Positions 1 through 9,157 of a stretch of 64,000 nt of DNA are shown one piece after another. Position numbers and translations under genes: made by a program. Each line of letters begins with the position of its first letter. The stretch's first letter is position 1. The notes beneath the pieces were generated by a model. It made no database searches. It had not been told where the DNA came from and saw only the letters and a program-made list of their open reading frames with translations. This DNA comes from Flavobacterium panici (lineage in GTDB: Bacteria > Bacteroidota > Bacteroidia > Flavobacteriales > Flavobacteriaceae), in contig NZ_CAIJDE010000027.1 in NCBI RefSeq assembly GCF_903819335.1, forward strand, positions 1 to 64,000, in the 5' to 3' direction.

Positions 1-53
1 TCTTCTACACAACGAAGTTTAAATTCACAATTGTACTTGACTTTTCTTTCCAT
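1..53 (-). CDS. IS3-family transposase OrfA, N-terminal fragment
   Basis: From the ATG at 53-51 the minus strand reads MERKVKYNCEFKLRCVE and runs off the left edge without a stop. This matches the start of the helix-turn-helix OrfA proteins of IS3-family elements in Bacteroidota, which recognise the element's ends. Only 17 codons are visible, so intactness cannot be judged. It was called because the peptide start and the adjacent IS-like terminal repeat agree with each other. Confidence 0.65.
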   Translation of the reverse strand, partial: MERKVKYNCEFKLRCVE

Positions 54-96
54 AAAAATGCCCCCAAATAGTGTCTAACTTTTTGGGGGCAGTTCA
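1..96 (-). mobile_element. End of an IS3-family (IS150-like) insertion sequence, cut by the window
   Basis: Read on the minus strand, the element begins near position 96 with TGAACTGCCCCCAAAAAG followed by TTAGACA. This resembles the terminal repeats of IS150-type IS3 elements (recalled, not searched). The transposase start codon follows at 53. The segment TGCCCCC...GGGGGCA (about 59-91) forms a hairpin just ahead of the transposase start, as is common at such ends. The rest of the element lies outside the window, so the other end and the target duplication cannot be checked. Confidence 0.7.
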
Positions 97-196
97 TTTT
101 AGACAGGCTCTTTTTATTTTACTGAAATGATATTTGAATTTGGTGTTTTGAGATAATAATAGATATTTTGTAATTCTAAAATGAAATTGTTATTAT

Positions 197-242
197 AAAA
201 AAACCATATAATCAAATCCGTAAAAGACATTGATTATATGGT
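197..242 (-). terminator. Intrinsic terminator of the DUF4374 gene
   Basis: The arms ACCATATAATCAA (203-215) and TTGATTATATGGT (230-242) form a 13-bp stem. On the minus strand the stem is followed by seven U. It lies about 35 bases past the stop of the DUF4374 gene. Confidence 0.8.
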
Positions 243-277
243 TATGTGAAATTAAAACAGAAAGTTTTAACCTATTT

Positions 278-1519
278 TTATTGAGCTGTATACGTTAATT
301 TAGTAATAGCCGAAATATCAGTTCCACCACCTGTTACTTTTGCACCAGCAGTTGCAACTCCAGTTTCTAAATTAATTTTGTAAATACGAACTTCATCATT
401 TGTTACAAAAGCTTTATAAGCATTTCCATTTTCAACAAATAAACTTCCTATACCAAAATAATTATCTCCAGCGTGTCCAGGTAATCCTGTTACTGCAGTT
501 ATTTTTTTAGTTGGTAAATCGATAATTGCAGATTTAAATTTAAAGGTATAATGACGTAAGAAACCCCATTCTACCGTATCATCTGCAGCAGGAAGATAAA
601 CGATGTATGCTTTTTCTCCTCCAATTGGGTAAGCTGCAAGTACTTTTCCGTTAAGAGTGCTTTCCTGAAGATCGAAGAAATATGAAGCATCAAAATCTGT
701 CTGTCCTTTATTAATACGAAGGATTCCAGAGTGAGAATCTTCTTTTACAGTATAACCTCCAGCTTTAGCATTTGAAGAGAAAGTATAAATATTTCCTGAA
801 TCTGTGCGTATAATACCTGTATTAGTGTAATACATACCAACTGCAGTTGTACGAGGATCGGCAATTCTTTTTACAAACGTTAAAGATGGATAGTCATAAA
901 CTCTAATATAAGCTTGTTTTTGATCTATCTGCCAGTCATCACTTGCGTCTCTGTTAAAAACAGATACAAACACTTTATCTCCAACTACTGTTACACCTGT
1001 TGGGAAATCAAAACGACCTGTAGTAGTTGCAAAATCGTTAAATTTACGACTTGTAATAAATTGTTTTACAGGATCGTAAACAATTAATTCATTGTTTGAA
1101 CTCGCACCTTCCCATGAAGCACCAACAATTAATAATTTATTATCTTCAGTAACACCATAAGCATACGGAGATTCGATAAAAACACGACTTCCGGCAACTA
1201 ATGCTCCGGCACCATTTAATGAAAATGGTGCAGAACCTTCTGCCTCACTATCCATTGCAAACATAGTATTAGCAATTGGAATGTATGAACCGCCTTGCTC
1301 AATTCCTTTTCCGTTCATGTCTATTGTTCCGGTCATTAACTGATCTATTGAAGTAAAGCTCCACATGTAGTTTTCATTCCAGGTATCAGTTTGGTAACCA
1401 ATAACATATTTGCTTAACGTTATTGGCTCCTCTGTATTAGAATCGTCACTACTGCATGAAAATATAGTAACTGACATTAGCATAACGGCTAATAGATTTT
1501 TAATTTTAAGTGTTTTCAT
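278..1519 (-). CDS. DUF4374 domain lipoprotein
   Basis: This is a 413-residue exported lipoprotein. Residues 1-21 are a signal peptide ending in a lipobox-like TIFSC, with Cys22 as the likely lipid attachment site and an acidic SSDD stretch after it, as in surface lipoproteins of Bacteroidota. The body has repeated strand-rich segments such as LLIVGASW, KVFVSVFNRD and AYIVYLP, which fits a beta-propeller-like fold; I recognise it as the DUF4374 family. Such genes usually sit beside a TonB-dependent receptor, as here (76 bp downstream of the receptor gene on the same strand). By context it is probably an outer-membrane accessory in uptake of an iron complex or other ligand. The substrate is not visible in the sequence. 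Confidence 0.8.
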   Translation of the reverse strand: MKTLKIKNLLAVMLMSVTIFSCSSDDSNTEEPITLSKYVIGYQTDTWNENYMWSFTSIDQLMTGTIDMNGKGIEQGGSYIPIANTMFAMDSEAEGSAPFSLNGAGALVAGSRVFIESPYAYGVTEDNKLLIVGASWEGASSNNELIVYDPVKQFITSRKFNDFATTTGRFDFPTGVTVVGDKVFVSVFNRDASDDWQIDQKQAYIRVYDYPSLTFVKRIADPRTTAVGMYYTNTGIIRTDSGNIYTFSSNAKAGGYTVKEDSHSGILRINKGQTDFDASYFFDLQESTLNGKVLAAYPIGGEKAYIVYLPAADDTVEWGFLRHYTFKFKSAIIDLPTKKITAVTGLPGHAGDNYFGIGSLFVENGNAYKAFVTNDEVRIYKINLETGVATAGAKVTGGGTDISAITKLTYTAQ

Positions 1520-1595
1520 AATTATTTAAATTTAGTTTAGTAGTACCAGCAGCTTCAACTGTTTCTGGAATTAATTTTATATAGTATTAGAAAGG

Positions 1596-3962
1596 TTACA
1601 TGAAAAAATAACGAAGTTTTAGGGTAAACGATCTTCCTGGTTTTTGCACATTAAAATAGTCGTAAAGTTTAACGTCTGTGATATCAAAACACTCTACGGC
1701 AACATTATAACGTCCATTTTTAAGTGAATAAGCTACAGATGCTGAATAATAAAGCTGCTCAGGAATTTCTTTTTTTCCTGTTTCTCCAAGATTTGGATTT
1801 CTTAAATAGTAACTGCTTGAGTAATTCGTTAATAAGTTAACGGTAAGGAAGTCGTCATCAAATTTAATTTTCCTGAAGTTAAATCCCAGATTAGCATTTC
1901 CATATAAAATTGGCACGTTTGCTAATTGTTTATTATACAAATAATTAACCTGATTTGTACCCGGAGAAACCGTTGCGTCTTTATTAACCGTTTTTTGATA
2001 CGTAGCATTTAAATCTAAAACCAGCCAGTCTTTGTATCCATAATGTAAAACTCCATCAACTCCGGTTACTTGAATATTTTTAAAATTAATCGCTTTACTT
2101 TTTGATGGATTGCTTTGATCTTGTCTGTCTTGTATAAAGTCATCAGCTCTTCTATAAATAAAATTTGCTTCTGCTCCATAAGAGTGTACCGCAGCAGCAT
2201 TTTTATAAGAAAATCCAAAATTAAAATTATCACTAGATTCCGGCTGAAGATTTGGACTAGGACTTACTCTAAGACCATCTCCTAATAATTGAAGTGCTGA
2301 TGGCATTCTGTAAGCATGCTCAAAAGATGTTTTAACCTGTAAAGTTTCAGGAATTAAAAAATAAGCTGCGGCACTTCCATAACCAAAATTGTTAAAGGAA
2401 GGGTTAACTACTTTTTCTGAAGTTGTACCCGGATCTGTTGTTACTTCTCCTTTTAAATCCAACATTTTTCCAAAAGCTGTAAAAGACAATCTTTTTTCAA
2501 GTGCTGATAAACTATATGAAAAACCTACTATATTTTTATTCAAAAACGGTTTTGTTGGTTTATCTGTAGTTATATATTCATTATCCTCTGTACGCTTATA
2601 TCCTACATAAGTATAATTTAGAGCAAATGTGTTGTTCTCATCTAACTCATATTTTAAATTAGCATTACTTTGAAGAGATTTTACATCATAAACCATTAAA
2701 GTTTTAACGGTATTAATTTCTCCCGAACTATTATAAGCCGGCACATCTGTTCGTACTCCTCTCCATGTAAATCTTCTGGATGACGTATCAACCTTACGTT
2801 CTTCTGCTATGTTGTAAGATGCCGCCCAAGTTGCCGTTAATCCTTTAGTAAACAAGTTTGATTTCTTATACTTTAATGACGCAACAAAATTTTGGCTGTC
2901 TTCAAAAGCATCACCAACAACTCTAAACATAGTAGGCCCCTGTTGCACTTCCTTTTTGTTTGCACTGCCAGTAACACCAACTAATAAGTAATCTGCATGT
3001 TTTTTGTCTTTTACTCCTACTTCTGCTATAACAGTAGCTTGTTTGTAACCATCATGAAAGTGCTTAAGTTCTTCCGGCGGCCCAAAAAGTCCTGTTACAG
3101 GATCTGGAACCTGAGCTTCGACTTTATAACTATTATCAGAATAATTAAGAAAAGCATTAAGATTAGTTACAAAACCATTTTTACTTGTAAAACGTGTATT
3201 TAGTGCAGCTTTATGCGTATTAAAAGAGCCATAACTGTATGATGCATCAATATATCTGTTTACATTTTTATTCGTTACAATATTTACTGCACCTCCTAAG
3301 GCATCACCTCCTAATTCAATTGGCACAACTCCTTTATAAACATCAATTCTTTCGGCCATATTTGTTGGAATATTATTCAATGTAAAAGATGGCCCGTAAT
3401 TATCTAATGGAATTCCGTCCATAAAAAATTTAACCTGATCTCCGGAAAAACCGTTCAACGAAAAATTAAAAGCAGAACCCATTCCTCCTGTTTCTCTCAC
3501 ACGAACTCCGGTAGTTCTATTTAAAACCTGATTTAAATCTGCAGAAGTATTATAAAGCTGTTTTAAATCAACTGCGGTAATATTAAAGGCTTCTTCGCGA
3601 ACGCGCTGTACTTTTGATTTCCCTTTAACCTGAACTTCATCTAAAGCCGCCATATCCTCTTCAATAGTGATCGTTGGGATTGTTTTAGACTGATCCAGAT
3701 TTATTTTGATTTGTTTTGATTTGTAACCAACATAAGAAATTGATAAAGCATAATTACCCGGAGCGGCACTAATTTCAAATTCTCCTTTTTCGTTTGTTAA
3801 AGTTGAATAAGATGTCCCTTTTAATGCAACCGAAACACCTTCAGCAGGTTTTCCATTATTTCCTAAAATGACACCACTTAAGTTTACTTTACTACTTTGT
3901 GAAAAACCCTGAATCGAAGTGAAGAACAATAAAATCAGGATTAATAGTCTGTTAATTTGCAT
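1596..3962 (-). CDS. TonB-dependent receptor with CarboxypepD_reg-like domain
   Basis: This outer-membrane receptor has 788 residues from the start chosen here. An in-frame ATG at 4010 exists, but the one at 3962 gives a clean signal peptide (MQINRLLILILLFF...GFSQ), so I prefer it. A CarboxypepD_reg-like domain follows (about 25-100: GVILGNNGKPAEGVSVALKG), then a plug domain (LKQLYNTSADLNQVLNRTTG; DGIPLDNYGP; GGDALGGAVNIVTN) and a beta-barrel ending in aromatic LKLRYFFM. It imports a ligand with TonB energy. The downstream DUF4374 lipoprotein is probably its partner. The substrate is unknown; a siderophore or other metal complex is a guess from the DUF4374 association. Confidence 0.85.
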   Translation of the reverse strand: MQINRLLILILLFFTSIQGFSQSSKVNLSGVILGNNGKPAEGVSVALKGTSYSTLTNEKGEFEISAAPGNYALSISYVGYKSKQIKINLDQSKTIPTITIEEDMAALDEVQVKGKSKVQRVREEAFNITAVDLKQLYNTSADLNQVLNRTTGVRVRETGGMGSAFNFSLNGFSGDQVKFFMDGIPLDNYGPSFTLNNIPTNMAERIDVYKGVVPIELGGDALGGAVNIVTNKNVNRYIDASYSYGSFNTHKAALNTRFTSKNGFVTNLNAFLNYSDNSYKVEAQVPDPVTGLFGPPEELKHFHDGYKQATVIAEVGVKDKKHADYLLVGVTGSANKKEVQQGPTMFRVVGDAFEDSQNFVASLKYKKSNLFTKGLTATWAASYNIAEERKVDTSSRRFTWRGVRTDVPAYNSSGEINTVKTLMVYDVKSLQSNANLKYELDENNTFALNYTYVGYKRTEDNEYITTDKPTKPFLNKNIVGFSYSLSALEKRLSFTAFGKMLDLKGEVTTDPGTTSEKVVNPSFNNFGYGSAAAYFLIPETLQVKTSFEHAYRMPSALQLLGDGLRVSPSPNLQPESSDNFNFGFSYKNAAAVHSYGAEANFIYRRADDFIQDRQDQSNPSKSKAINFKNIQVTGVDGVLHYGYKDWLVLDLNATYQKTVNKDATVSPGTNQVNYLYNKQLANVPILYGNANLGFNFRKIKFDDDFLTVNLLTNYSSSYYLRNPNLGETGKKEIPEQLYYSASVAYSLKNGRYNVAVECFDITDVKLYDYFNVQKPGRSFTLKLRYFFM

Positions 3963-4202
3963 TATATTAATTTGGTTTAAATTAAATTTTTGCACAAAAT
4001 TAACATACAAATATAAATAAAAACAAATTAATTTTTATTTATTCTAAATAAGAATTAAATTAACCTTTAAAATAAAATATCAATAAAAAAATCCATCAAT
4101 TCTTAAGATTTGATTAATATTAAATTAAGTTTTTATTAAATAAAATTGAAAATAAGTTAAAATCACAAAACTTAAATCCATTAAAAACCTTACAAATTCC
4201 TA

Positions 4203-4239
4203 AAAAAAAGTCCTGGTAACCGTAGTTAGCAGGACTTTT
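4203..4239 (-). terminator. Terminator of the PLP decarboxylase gene
   Basis: AAAAGTCCTG pairs with CAGGACTTTT around a 14-base loop, with a U-tract on the minus strand, about 20 bases past the decarboxylase stop. The rest of the 4011-4260 gap is very AT-rich and should hold the receptor promoter. I cannot place that promoter with confidence. Confidence 0.75.
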
Positions 4240-4260
4240 AAAAAAGTTTTTGTTTGTTTT

Positions 4261-5655
4261 TTAGATAAGCTGTTTCATTTCTTCTAAAACTATTTTAATA
4301 TCTTCTTCTGTAGTTCGCCAATTTACAAACGAAGCCCTGATTCCTTTTCTATTTTGATAAAAAGTCGGCGTCATAAAAACGGTTCCCGTATCATTTAGTT
4401 TGGCTAAAAACTCCCCTACTTTATCTTGATTTTCATCCCCTTTTAAAGTAAAGCAAACATTATTTAATCTAATTGGAGCAAGAAGTTCAAAGCTGCCCTC
4501 TTCAATAAGAGCATTTCCAAAATGAAGTGCCAATGAAATACTTTTTTCAATAATATCGCAAAAACCCTCTTTCCCGTAAGCTACTAAAGAAAACCAAACT
4601 GGAAGCGCTCTTAAACGACGTGAATTTTCAGGAAGAACATTTAAATAATTAAAATTCTCCAGCGGATTTCCTAAATATGGCGCATTCGAATTCTGAAACG
4701 TTTCAATCTGCAGGTTCACGTGATCTTTTTTAATTAGATAAAAGGCACTTTCATAAGGCACATTAAGCCATTTATGACAATCAATTGTAATACTGTCTGC
4801 ATTTTCCCAGCCTTTTACAAAATGTTTGTATTTCTCCGAAACTGCAGCAAATCCACCAAAAGCAGCATCAATATGCCACCAGAAATTGTATTTTTCTTTT
4901 AGATTTGAAATGGCTTCAAAATCATCAAAATCTGCAGTATTTACAGTTCCGGCACTTGAAATCAATATAAAAGGTTTTCCGTTTAATTCTTTAATTTTCA
5001 ATTCTAAATCAGCAATATCAATTGCTTCACGATTGCCTTCTATAGTTTTTACTACAGTGTAATTCTGACTTCCAATTCCTAACATTGATAATGATTTTAT
5101 GGAAGAAGAATGCGGCGTTGCGGTTAAGATATTTATGGTTTCAGAAATTCCGTTTTTAGCAAAATCTTTTCCAAGTTGTTTTCCAAACCATTGTCTCGCA
5201 ACTGCTAAATTGGTAAAGTTTGACATTGTTGCTCCCGTTACGAATCCGCCTAAAAAGGAATCTGGAAGTTCTAATAATTGAAGCAGTAAATTAATAGTTT
5301 CAAATTCTATTAGTGCCGAATTTCCTCCTTGCGAATTAATTGATTGTGCATTTTGATCATAAACCGTTGCCAGCCAGTCACCAACAATAGAAGCCGGAGT
5401 TGATCCTCCCGTTACAAATCCCCAATAACGCGGTCCCGGAGACGAAACTAATAAAGGTGCTAATCTTTCATTAAATTCTTTTAAAGCTTTTTCTGAACCT
5501 AAACCTAACTCGTTTAAATTTCGCTTGGGATCAATTCTATTGGTATTGGATGTTGGAATGTTTTCAAGATTATTAAGAAAATCAATCCCTTGTTGTTTTG
5601 CTTTTTCTAAGATATTTTCTAAATCGTTTAGATCGTGTTGCAGTATTGTGTTCAT
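4261..5655 (-). CDS. Group II pyridoxal-phosphate-dependent decarboxylase
   Basis: This 464-residue enzyme belongs to the aromatic-amino-acid/glutamate decarboxylase superfamily. Visible PLP features are His182 in TATPHSSS (ring-stacking position), Asp263 in HIDAAFGGFA (pyridine-nitrogen contact) and Lys295 in DCHKWLN (Schiff-base lysine). The glycine-rich FVTGATMSNF near 140 fits phosphate binding. Length is normal for the family. The substrate cannot be read from the sequence. It is cytosolic. The neighbouring DAACS transporter, 116 bp upstream on the same strand, could supply or export an amino acid, but there is no direct evidence of co-transcription. The gene has its own strong terminator. 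Confidence 0.85.
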   Translation of the reverse strand: MNTILQHDLNDLENILEKAKQQGIDFLNNLENIPTSNTNRIDPKRNLNELGLGSEKALKEFNERLAPLLVSSPGPRYWGFVTGGSTPASIVGDWLATVYDQNAQSINSQGGNSALIEFETINLLLQLLELPDSFLGGFVTGATMSNFTNLAVARQWFGKQLGKDFAKNGISETINILTATPHSSSIKSLSMLGIGSQNYTVVKTIEGNREAIDIADLELKIKELNGKPFILISSAGTVNTADFDDFEAISNLKEKYNFWWHIDAAFGGFAAVSEKYKHFVKGWENADSITIDCHKWLNVPYESAFYLIKKDHVNLQIETFQNSNAPYLGNPLENFNYLNVLPENSRRLRALPVWFSLVAYGKEGFCDIIEKSISLALHFGNALIEEGSFELLAPIRLNNVCFTLKGDENQDKVGEFLAKLNDTGTVFMTPTFYQNRKGIRASFVNWRTTEEDIKIVLEEMKQLI

Positions 5656-5771
5656 ATTTATATAGTATTTGTCTCACCCCAATTGTCAGGCTGAGCGAAT
5701 TCGAAGCCTTTACATGCGAGATAAAGTTATTTTTAAGAATTATTTTTGAAAGGAAAATTTTTATACCGAAG

Positions 5772-6995
5772 CTACCACTTGGTTTTTTCAGAGAATCGCG
5801 AAACCATCATTGAGCAGATTACATCGCCATTTGCGTTTAGTAAAGTGGCAATTGGATCAACCAGGGTTCCTAAAATCATGGCGACTGGCAGCGCTTGTTC
5901 CATCGGGAAACCGTAAACAGTAATGGCTAAGATTTCGCCAATATAACCTCCGTTTGGAATTCCGCCCTCTACAATTGAGACAACTACAGTAATTCCTAAA
6001 GCCAGAAGAATGGTCATGGGATCTGTAAAATCTTTCCCAAACATGGCAAACAAAAAGGTTATTTTTAAAATGGATGACATACTCGAACCATCTTTGTGCA
6101 AAGGTGCTCCAAGCGGAATTACCAAATTACGAACATGCGACGGAATTCCCATTTTTTGTGCAGCATCCAAATTTGCCGGAATCGTTGCAATACTGCTGCA
6201 GGTTCCAACTGCTGTTAATGAAGGCGTAATATTATTGCTCCAAAAAACTTTAAATGCTCTTTTTCCGCCAGAGACAAGTGCGTATAAACTAAAGAACACA
6301 AAGAAATAAAAAATACAGGCTGCATAATAAACTGCCATAGGTTTTGCATAAACTCCAAACAACTGCGGTCCGAAAATACCAACCTGATAGGCAAAATAAG
6401 CTCCTAAACCAAGTGGTGCAAATTTCATTATAATGTTCAAAAGTTGTTTCATAACCTCGTTTCCGGAATCCAGAAAACTCTTGAAAGCCTTTCCTTTTTC
6501 TCCAGACTGCAATGTGGCAAAACCAATTAAAAAAGAGAAGATAATCAACGCCAGCATACTTTTTCGCGACAGTAATTCGAAGAAATCATTTGCCGTAAGC
6601 AGTTTCGCTATTTGATCTCCCGCAGATCCTGATTCAATCTTTTCAAACGGAATTTTGGTAATAGCAATATCCTGATGAATTGGGAAAAGATAAACGGCAC
6701 AAATCATTACAATTCCTGAAATAAGAATTGTCGCCAAAAAAACCAGAATCATGATAACAAACAGCTTTCCTAATTTTTCTGTTCGCTCCAAATTAGCAAT
6801 GGAAGAACCAATCGTGAAAAATATAAGTGGAATAATGGCAGTAAAAAGCAAGTTTAGGAATATATCACCAATTGGTTTTATTATCAAAACTTTTTCTCCA
6901 AACACTAATCCAAAAATACTCCCGATAATAATACCGCCAAGAAGCAAAAGTATGCTGCTGTAATTTTGTAGAAAATTGATTTTTTTAACTTCCAT
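5772..6995 (-). CDS. Dicarboxylate/amino-acid:cation symporter (DAACS family)
   Basis: This 407-residue inner-membrane transporter has about eight hydrophobic segments and the family's re-entrant loop region (GTCSSIATIPANLDAA and IPLGAPLHKDGSSMSS). These correspond to the serine-rich hairpin and substrate/cation site of glutamate/dicarboxylate carriers. It should move an acidic amino acid or dicarboxylate with Na+ or H+. The Ser-rich motif is SCSS-like but reads CSSIAT, so specificity is uncertain. The next gene on the strand is the PLP decarboxylase. A GTCAGGCTGAGCG-type repeat lies between them at about 5686-5715. Confidence 0.85.
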   Translation of the reverse strand: MEVKKINFLQNYSSILLLLGGIIIGSIFGLVFGEKVLIIKPIGDIFLNLLFTAIIPLIFFTIGSSIANLERTEKLGKLFVIMILVFLATILISGIVMICAVYLFPIHQDIAITKIPFEKIESGSAGDQIAKLLTANDFFELLSRKSMLALIIFSFLIGFATLQSGEKGKAFKSFLDSGNEVMKQLLNIIMKFAPLGLGAYFAYQVGIFGPQLFGVYAKPMAVYYAACIFYFFVFFSLYALVSGGKRAFKVFWSNNITPSLTAVGTCSSIATIPANLDAAQKMGIPSHVRNLVIPLGAPLHKDGSSMSSILKITFLFAMFGKDFTDPMTILLALGITVVVSIVEGGIPNGGYIGEILAITVYGFPMEQALPVAMILGTLVDPIATLLNANGDVICSMMVSRFSEKTKW

Positions 6996-7079
6996 AATTT
7001 AATAAGGATTATAATTCAGAAAGATTAATAATAAACAATGAAAGTACTTAAAAAACTGCTAGAGTTAATTATTTTTTGC

Positions 7080-7150
7080 CACAGATTATAAGGATTAACA
7101 CAAATTAAAAATCCTTTTAAATCTTTTATCCCGATAGTTATCGGGAGTGG
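7080..7150. repeat. Intergenic repeat fragment (CCACAGATTA type) plus small palindrome
   Basis: GCCACAGATTATAAGGATTA at 7079-7098 matches the family seen again at 36660-36930. A palindrome TCCCGATAGTTATCGGGA follows at about 7128-7145. Variants of that palindrome occur at 16610 and 36850. No ORF is supported here. Confidence 0.6.
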
Positions 7151-7158
7151 CAGAAAAA

Positions 7159-7812
7159 TTATTTTTCCAAAACAATAGTTGTATAGTCTCTGTCTGCCAA
7201 TTCGCCTGTTTTGCTCTTTACTTTTTCTGTCTGCGTTTCTGTGTAAACAATTTTAAAAGGCGTTTTTTCAATTAATTGCTGAGCCTTTTCAGTGCTGTAT
7301 AATTCGAATTCAAATTGTGTAAAAGGCAATTGCTTCATGAAATCTTCCTGGGCAAAGGTTATACAGAAATTTCCATTTGGTTGCAAAACTCTGTAAATTT
7401 CCAGAAGTAATTCTTCTGGTTTCTGCCAAAAATAAATGGTATTTACTGTAAATATTTTATCAAAAGATTCGTCTTCAAACGGAATTTTATCTCCGTCATA
7501 AAGCGAAAAGAAAGCTTGTTTTTGAGAAACAAAATTCCTGTTTATTTGGCGTGCTTCCTGATACATCAGTTCCGACATTTCCAGTCCGTAATATTTAAGA
7601 TTTTCTGCTTGTTCAAACAAAAACTCAACGTGGCCAGCGTTTCCGTGGCCTAATTCCAGAATTTTATTCTCTTTGGATATATTAAGATTTTGAATCGAAT
7701 GACGGGTCATATTGATGTTCGTTTCGTTCATCATATTTGCCATTTCGATTCCTTTTTCTCCAGATGGATGTTTTAATTGAGAGGCTATGGCTTGTAATTC
7801 TTCTTGTTTCAT
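7159..7812 (-). CDS. Class I SAM-dependent methyltransferase
   Basis: This is a 217-residue protein of the Methyltransf_11 type. SAM-binding motif I is ILELGHGNAG at residues 51-60, and a later acidic loop is FDKIFTVNTIYFW. The motif ILEIYRVLQPNG matches the post-core helix and strand of UbiE-like enzymes. The acceptor substrate is not evident. It is flanked by palindromic repeats on both sides and does not share an operon with metF (218 bp away with a large inverted repeat between). Confidence 0.8.
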   Translation of the reverse strand: MKQEELQAIASQLKHPSGEKGIEMANMMNETNINMTRHSIQNLNISKENKILELGHGNAGHVEFLFEQAENLKYYGLEMSELMYQEARQINRNFVSQKQAFFSLYDGDKIPFEDESFDKIFTVNTIYFWQKPEELLLEIYRVLQPNGNFCITFAQEDFMKQLPFTQFEFELYSTEKAQQLIEKTPFKIVYTETQTEKVKSKTGELADRDYTTIVLEK

Positions 7813-7870
7813 AATTTTTTAAATTTCAATTAAAAAAATTCCAAATTCCAATCATCATCTTCCACATTCT

Positions 7871-7970
7871 TGTCATTTCGACGAAGGAGAAATCTTCGTA
7901 CGCAGCTCCGCAACGAGAATCTAATCTTTGTCGAGTTTCTAGCGAAGATTTCTCCTTCGTCGAAATGACA
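7871..7970. repeat. 100-bp inverted repeat with 28-bp arms
   Basis: The arm from 7871 (TGTCATTTCGACGAAGGAGA...) returns as a perfect reverse complement ending at 7970. The loop is 44 bases. This is the palindromic intergenic type common in Flavobacterium genomes (recalled). It could terminate or stabilise the methyltransferase and metF transcripts. A second short palindrome, TTTGTCAAAG...CTTTGACAAAG, follows at about 7988-8016. Confidence 0.8.
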
Positions 7971-8030
7971 AACTGTACTCAATCAACTTTGTCAAAGTTT
8001 AAAACTTTGACAAAGTTCCTCGCAAGGACC

Positions 8031-8987
8031 TTAAAAAACCTGACTAGCAATCTGGCGAATATTCTCAGATTTCCCCATTGAATAATAATGTAAAAACGGC
8101 ACTCCGGCAGCTTTTAATTCTAATGACTGCTGAATCGCCCACTCGATTCCGACTTGTTTGATTTCAGCGTTATTTTTGCATTTATCAACCGCATCAATTA
8201 AATCTTCTGGTAAATCGATTCTGAAAATCTGCGGTAAAACTTGTAAATGTCTTTGAACAGCAATTGGTTTAATTCCGGGAATAATAGGAATTGTGATTCC
8301 CATTTCTCTTGCTTTTGCAACAAAATTAAAATATTTCGAGTTGTCAAAAAACATCTGCGTTACCACATAATCTGCTCCCGCGTCAACTTTTTCTTTTAAT
8401 CTTTTTAAATCTGATTGTAAAGATGGTGATTCTAAATGTTTTTCAGGATAACCCGCAACACCAATACAAAAATCAGCTTTGTTGTCGATATCCATCACTT
8501 CATGAAGATATTTTCCGCAGTTTAGATCGTTGATTTGTCGTACTAAATCAATCGCATAATGATTTCCCCCAGCTTTTGGCACAAAAGATTGTTCGTCTTT
8601 CATAGCGTCGCCACGAAGCGCCATTACATTGTTGATTCCTAGATACTGACAATCAACCAGCATATATTCGGTTTCTTCTTGTGTAAATCCTCCGCAAAGC
8701 AAATGCGGAACCGTATCTACATTGTATTTGTGTTTTATAGAAGCGCAGATTCCAAGCGTTCCCGGACGCATACGAGTTAATTTTTTATCCAGAAGTCCAT
8801 TGCCTTTATCAATATAAATATATTCTTCACGAGACGTTGTTACGTCAATAAACGGCGGTTTAAACTCCATTAACGGATCAATATTATCGTATAATTCCTG
8901 AATACTTTTCCCCTTTTGAGGCGGAATAATTTCAAATGAGAATAATGTTTTTCCTTTGGCGTTTTCTATATGCTCTGTTACTTTCAT
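8031..8987 (-). CDS. metF: Methylenetetrahydrofolate reductase
   Basis: This 318-residue flavoprotein reduces 5,10-methylene-THF to 5-methyl-THF, the methyl donor for methionine synthase encoded just upstream. It carries the MTHFR barrel signature: FSFEIIPPQKG near the start, VTTSREEYIY, MALRGDAM, GVAGYPEKHLES and DYVVTQMFFDNSKYF, then PIIPGIKPI. Length is usual for bacterial MetF. It is the last gene of the metH-N ... metH-C - metF run on the minus strand. A 24-bp-arm inverted repeat lies in the 170-bp gap before it, so co-transcription with metH is likely but not certain. Confidence 0.95.
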   Translation of the reverse strand: MKVTEHIENAKGKTLFSFEIIPPQKGKSIQELYDNIDPLMEFKPPFIDVTTSREEYIYIDKGNGLLDKKLTRMRPGTLGICASIKHKYNVDTVPHLLCGGFTQEETEYMLVDCQYLGINNVMALRGDAMKDEQSFVPKAGGNHYAIDLVRQINDLNCGKYLHEVMDIDNKADFCIGVAGYPEKHLESPSLQSDLKRLKEKVDAGADYVVTQMFFDNSKYFNFVAKAREMGITIPIIPGIKPIAVQRHLQVLPQIFRIDLPEDLIDAVDKCKNNAEIKQVGIEWAIQQSLELKAAGVPFLHYYSMGKSENIRQIASQVF

Positions 8988-9078
8988 TTCTTAAGTTATG
9001 GGTTATGAGTTATGAATTTTGAGTTTTAGTCTGTGTAAAAAATCTGAAATCAAAAAACGTAAATCAATCTTTTTATTT

Positions 9079-9142
9079 GTTTCAAGTTTCAGGTTTCAAG
9101 TTTCAAGTTGCTGTAGAGAACTTGAAACCTGAAACTTGAAAC
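9079..9142. repeat. Inverted repeat, GTTTCAAGTTTCAGG family
   Basis: The 24-bp arms (9079-9102 and 9119-9142) are perfect reverse complements around a 16-base loop. Single arms of the same family recur at about 21838-21860 and 22882-22908, between cys genes. Confidence 0.75.
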
Positions 9143-9157
9143 TAAAATAACCTTTCG

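Noticed and set aside
4011..4260. Riboswitch or leader peptide before the first TonB receptor
   Set aside because: The region is almost pure A/T with no Met/Cys mini-ORF and no hairpin except the convergent decarboxylase terminator.
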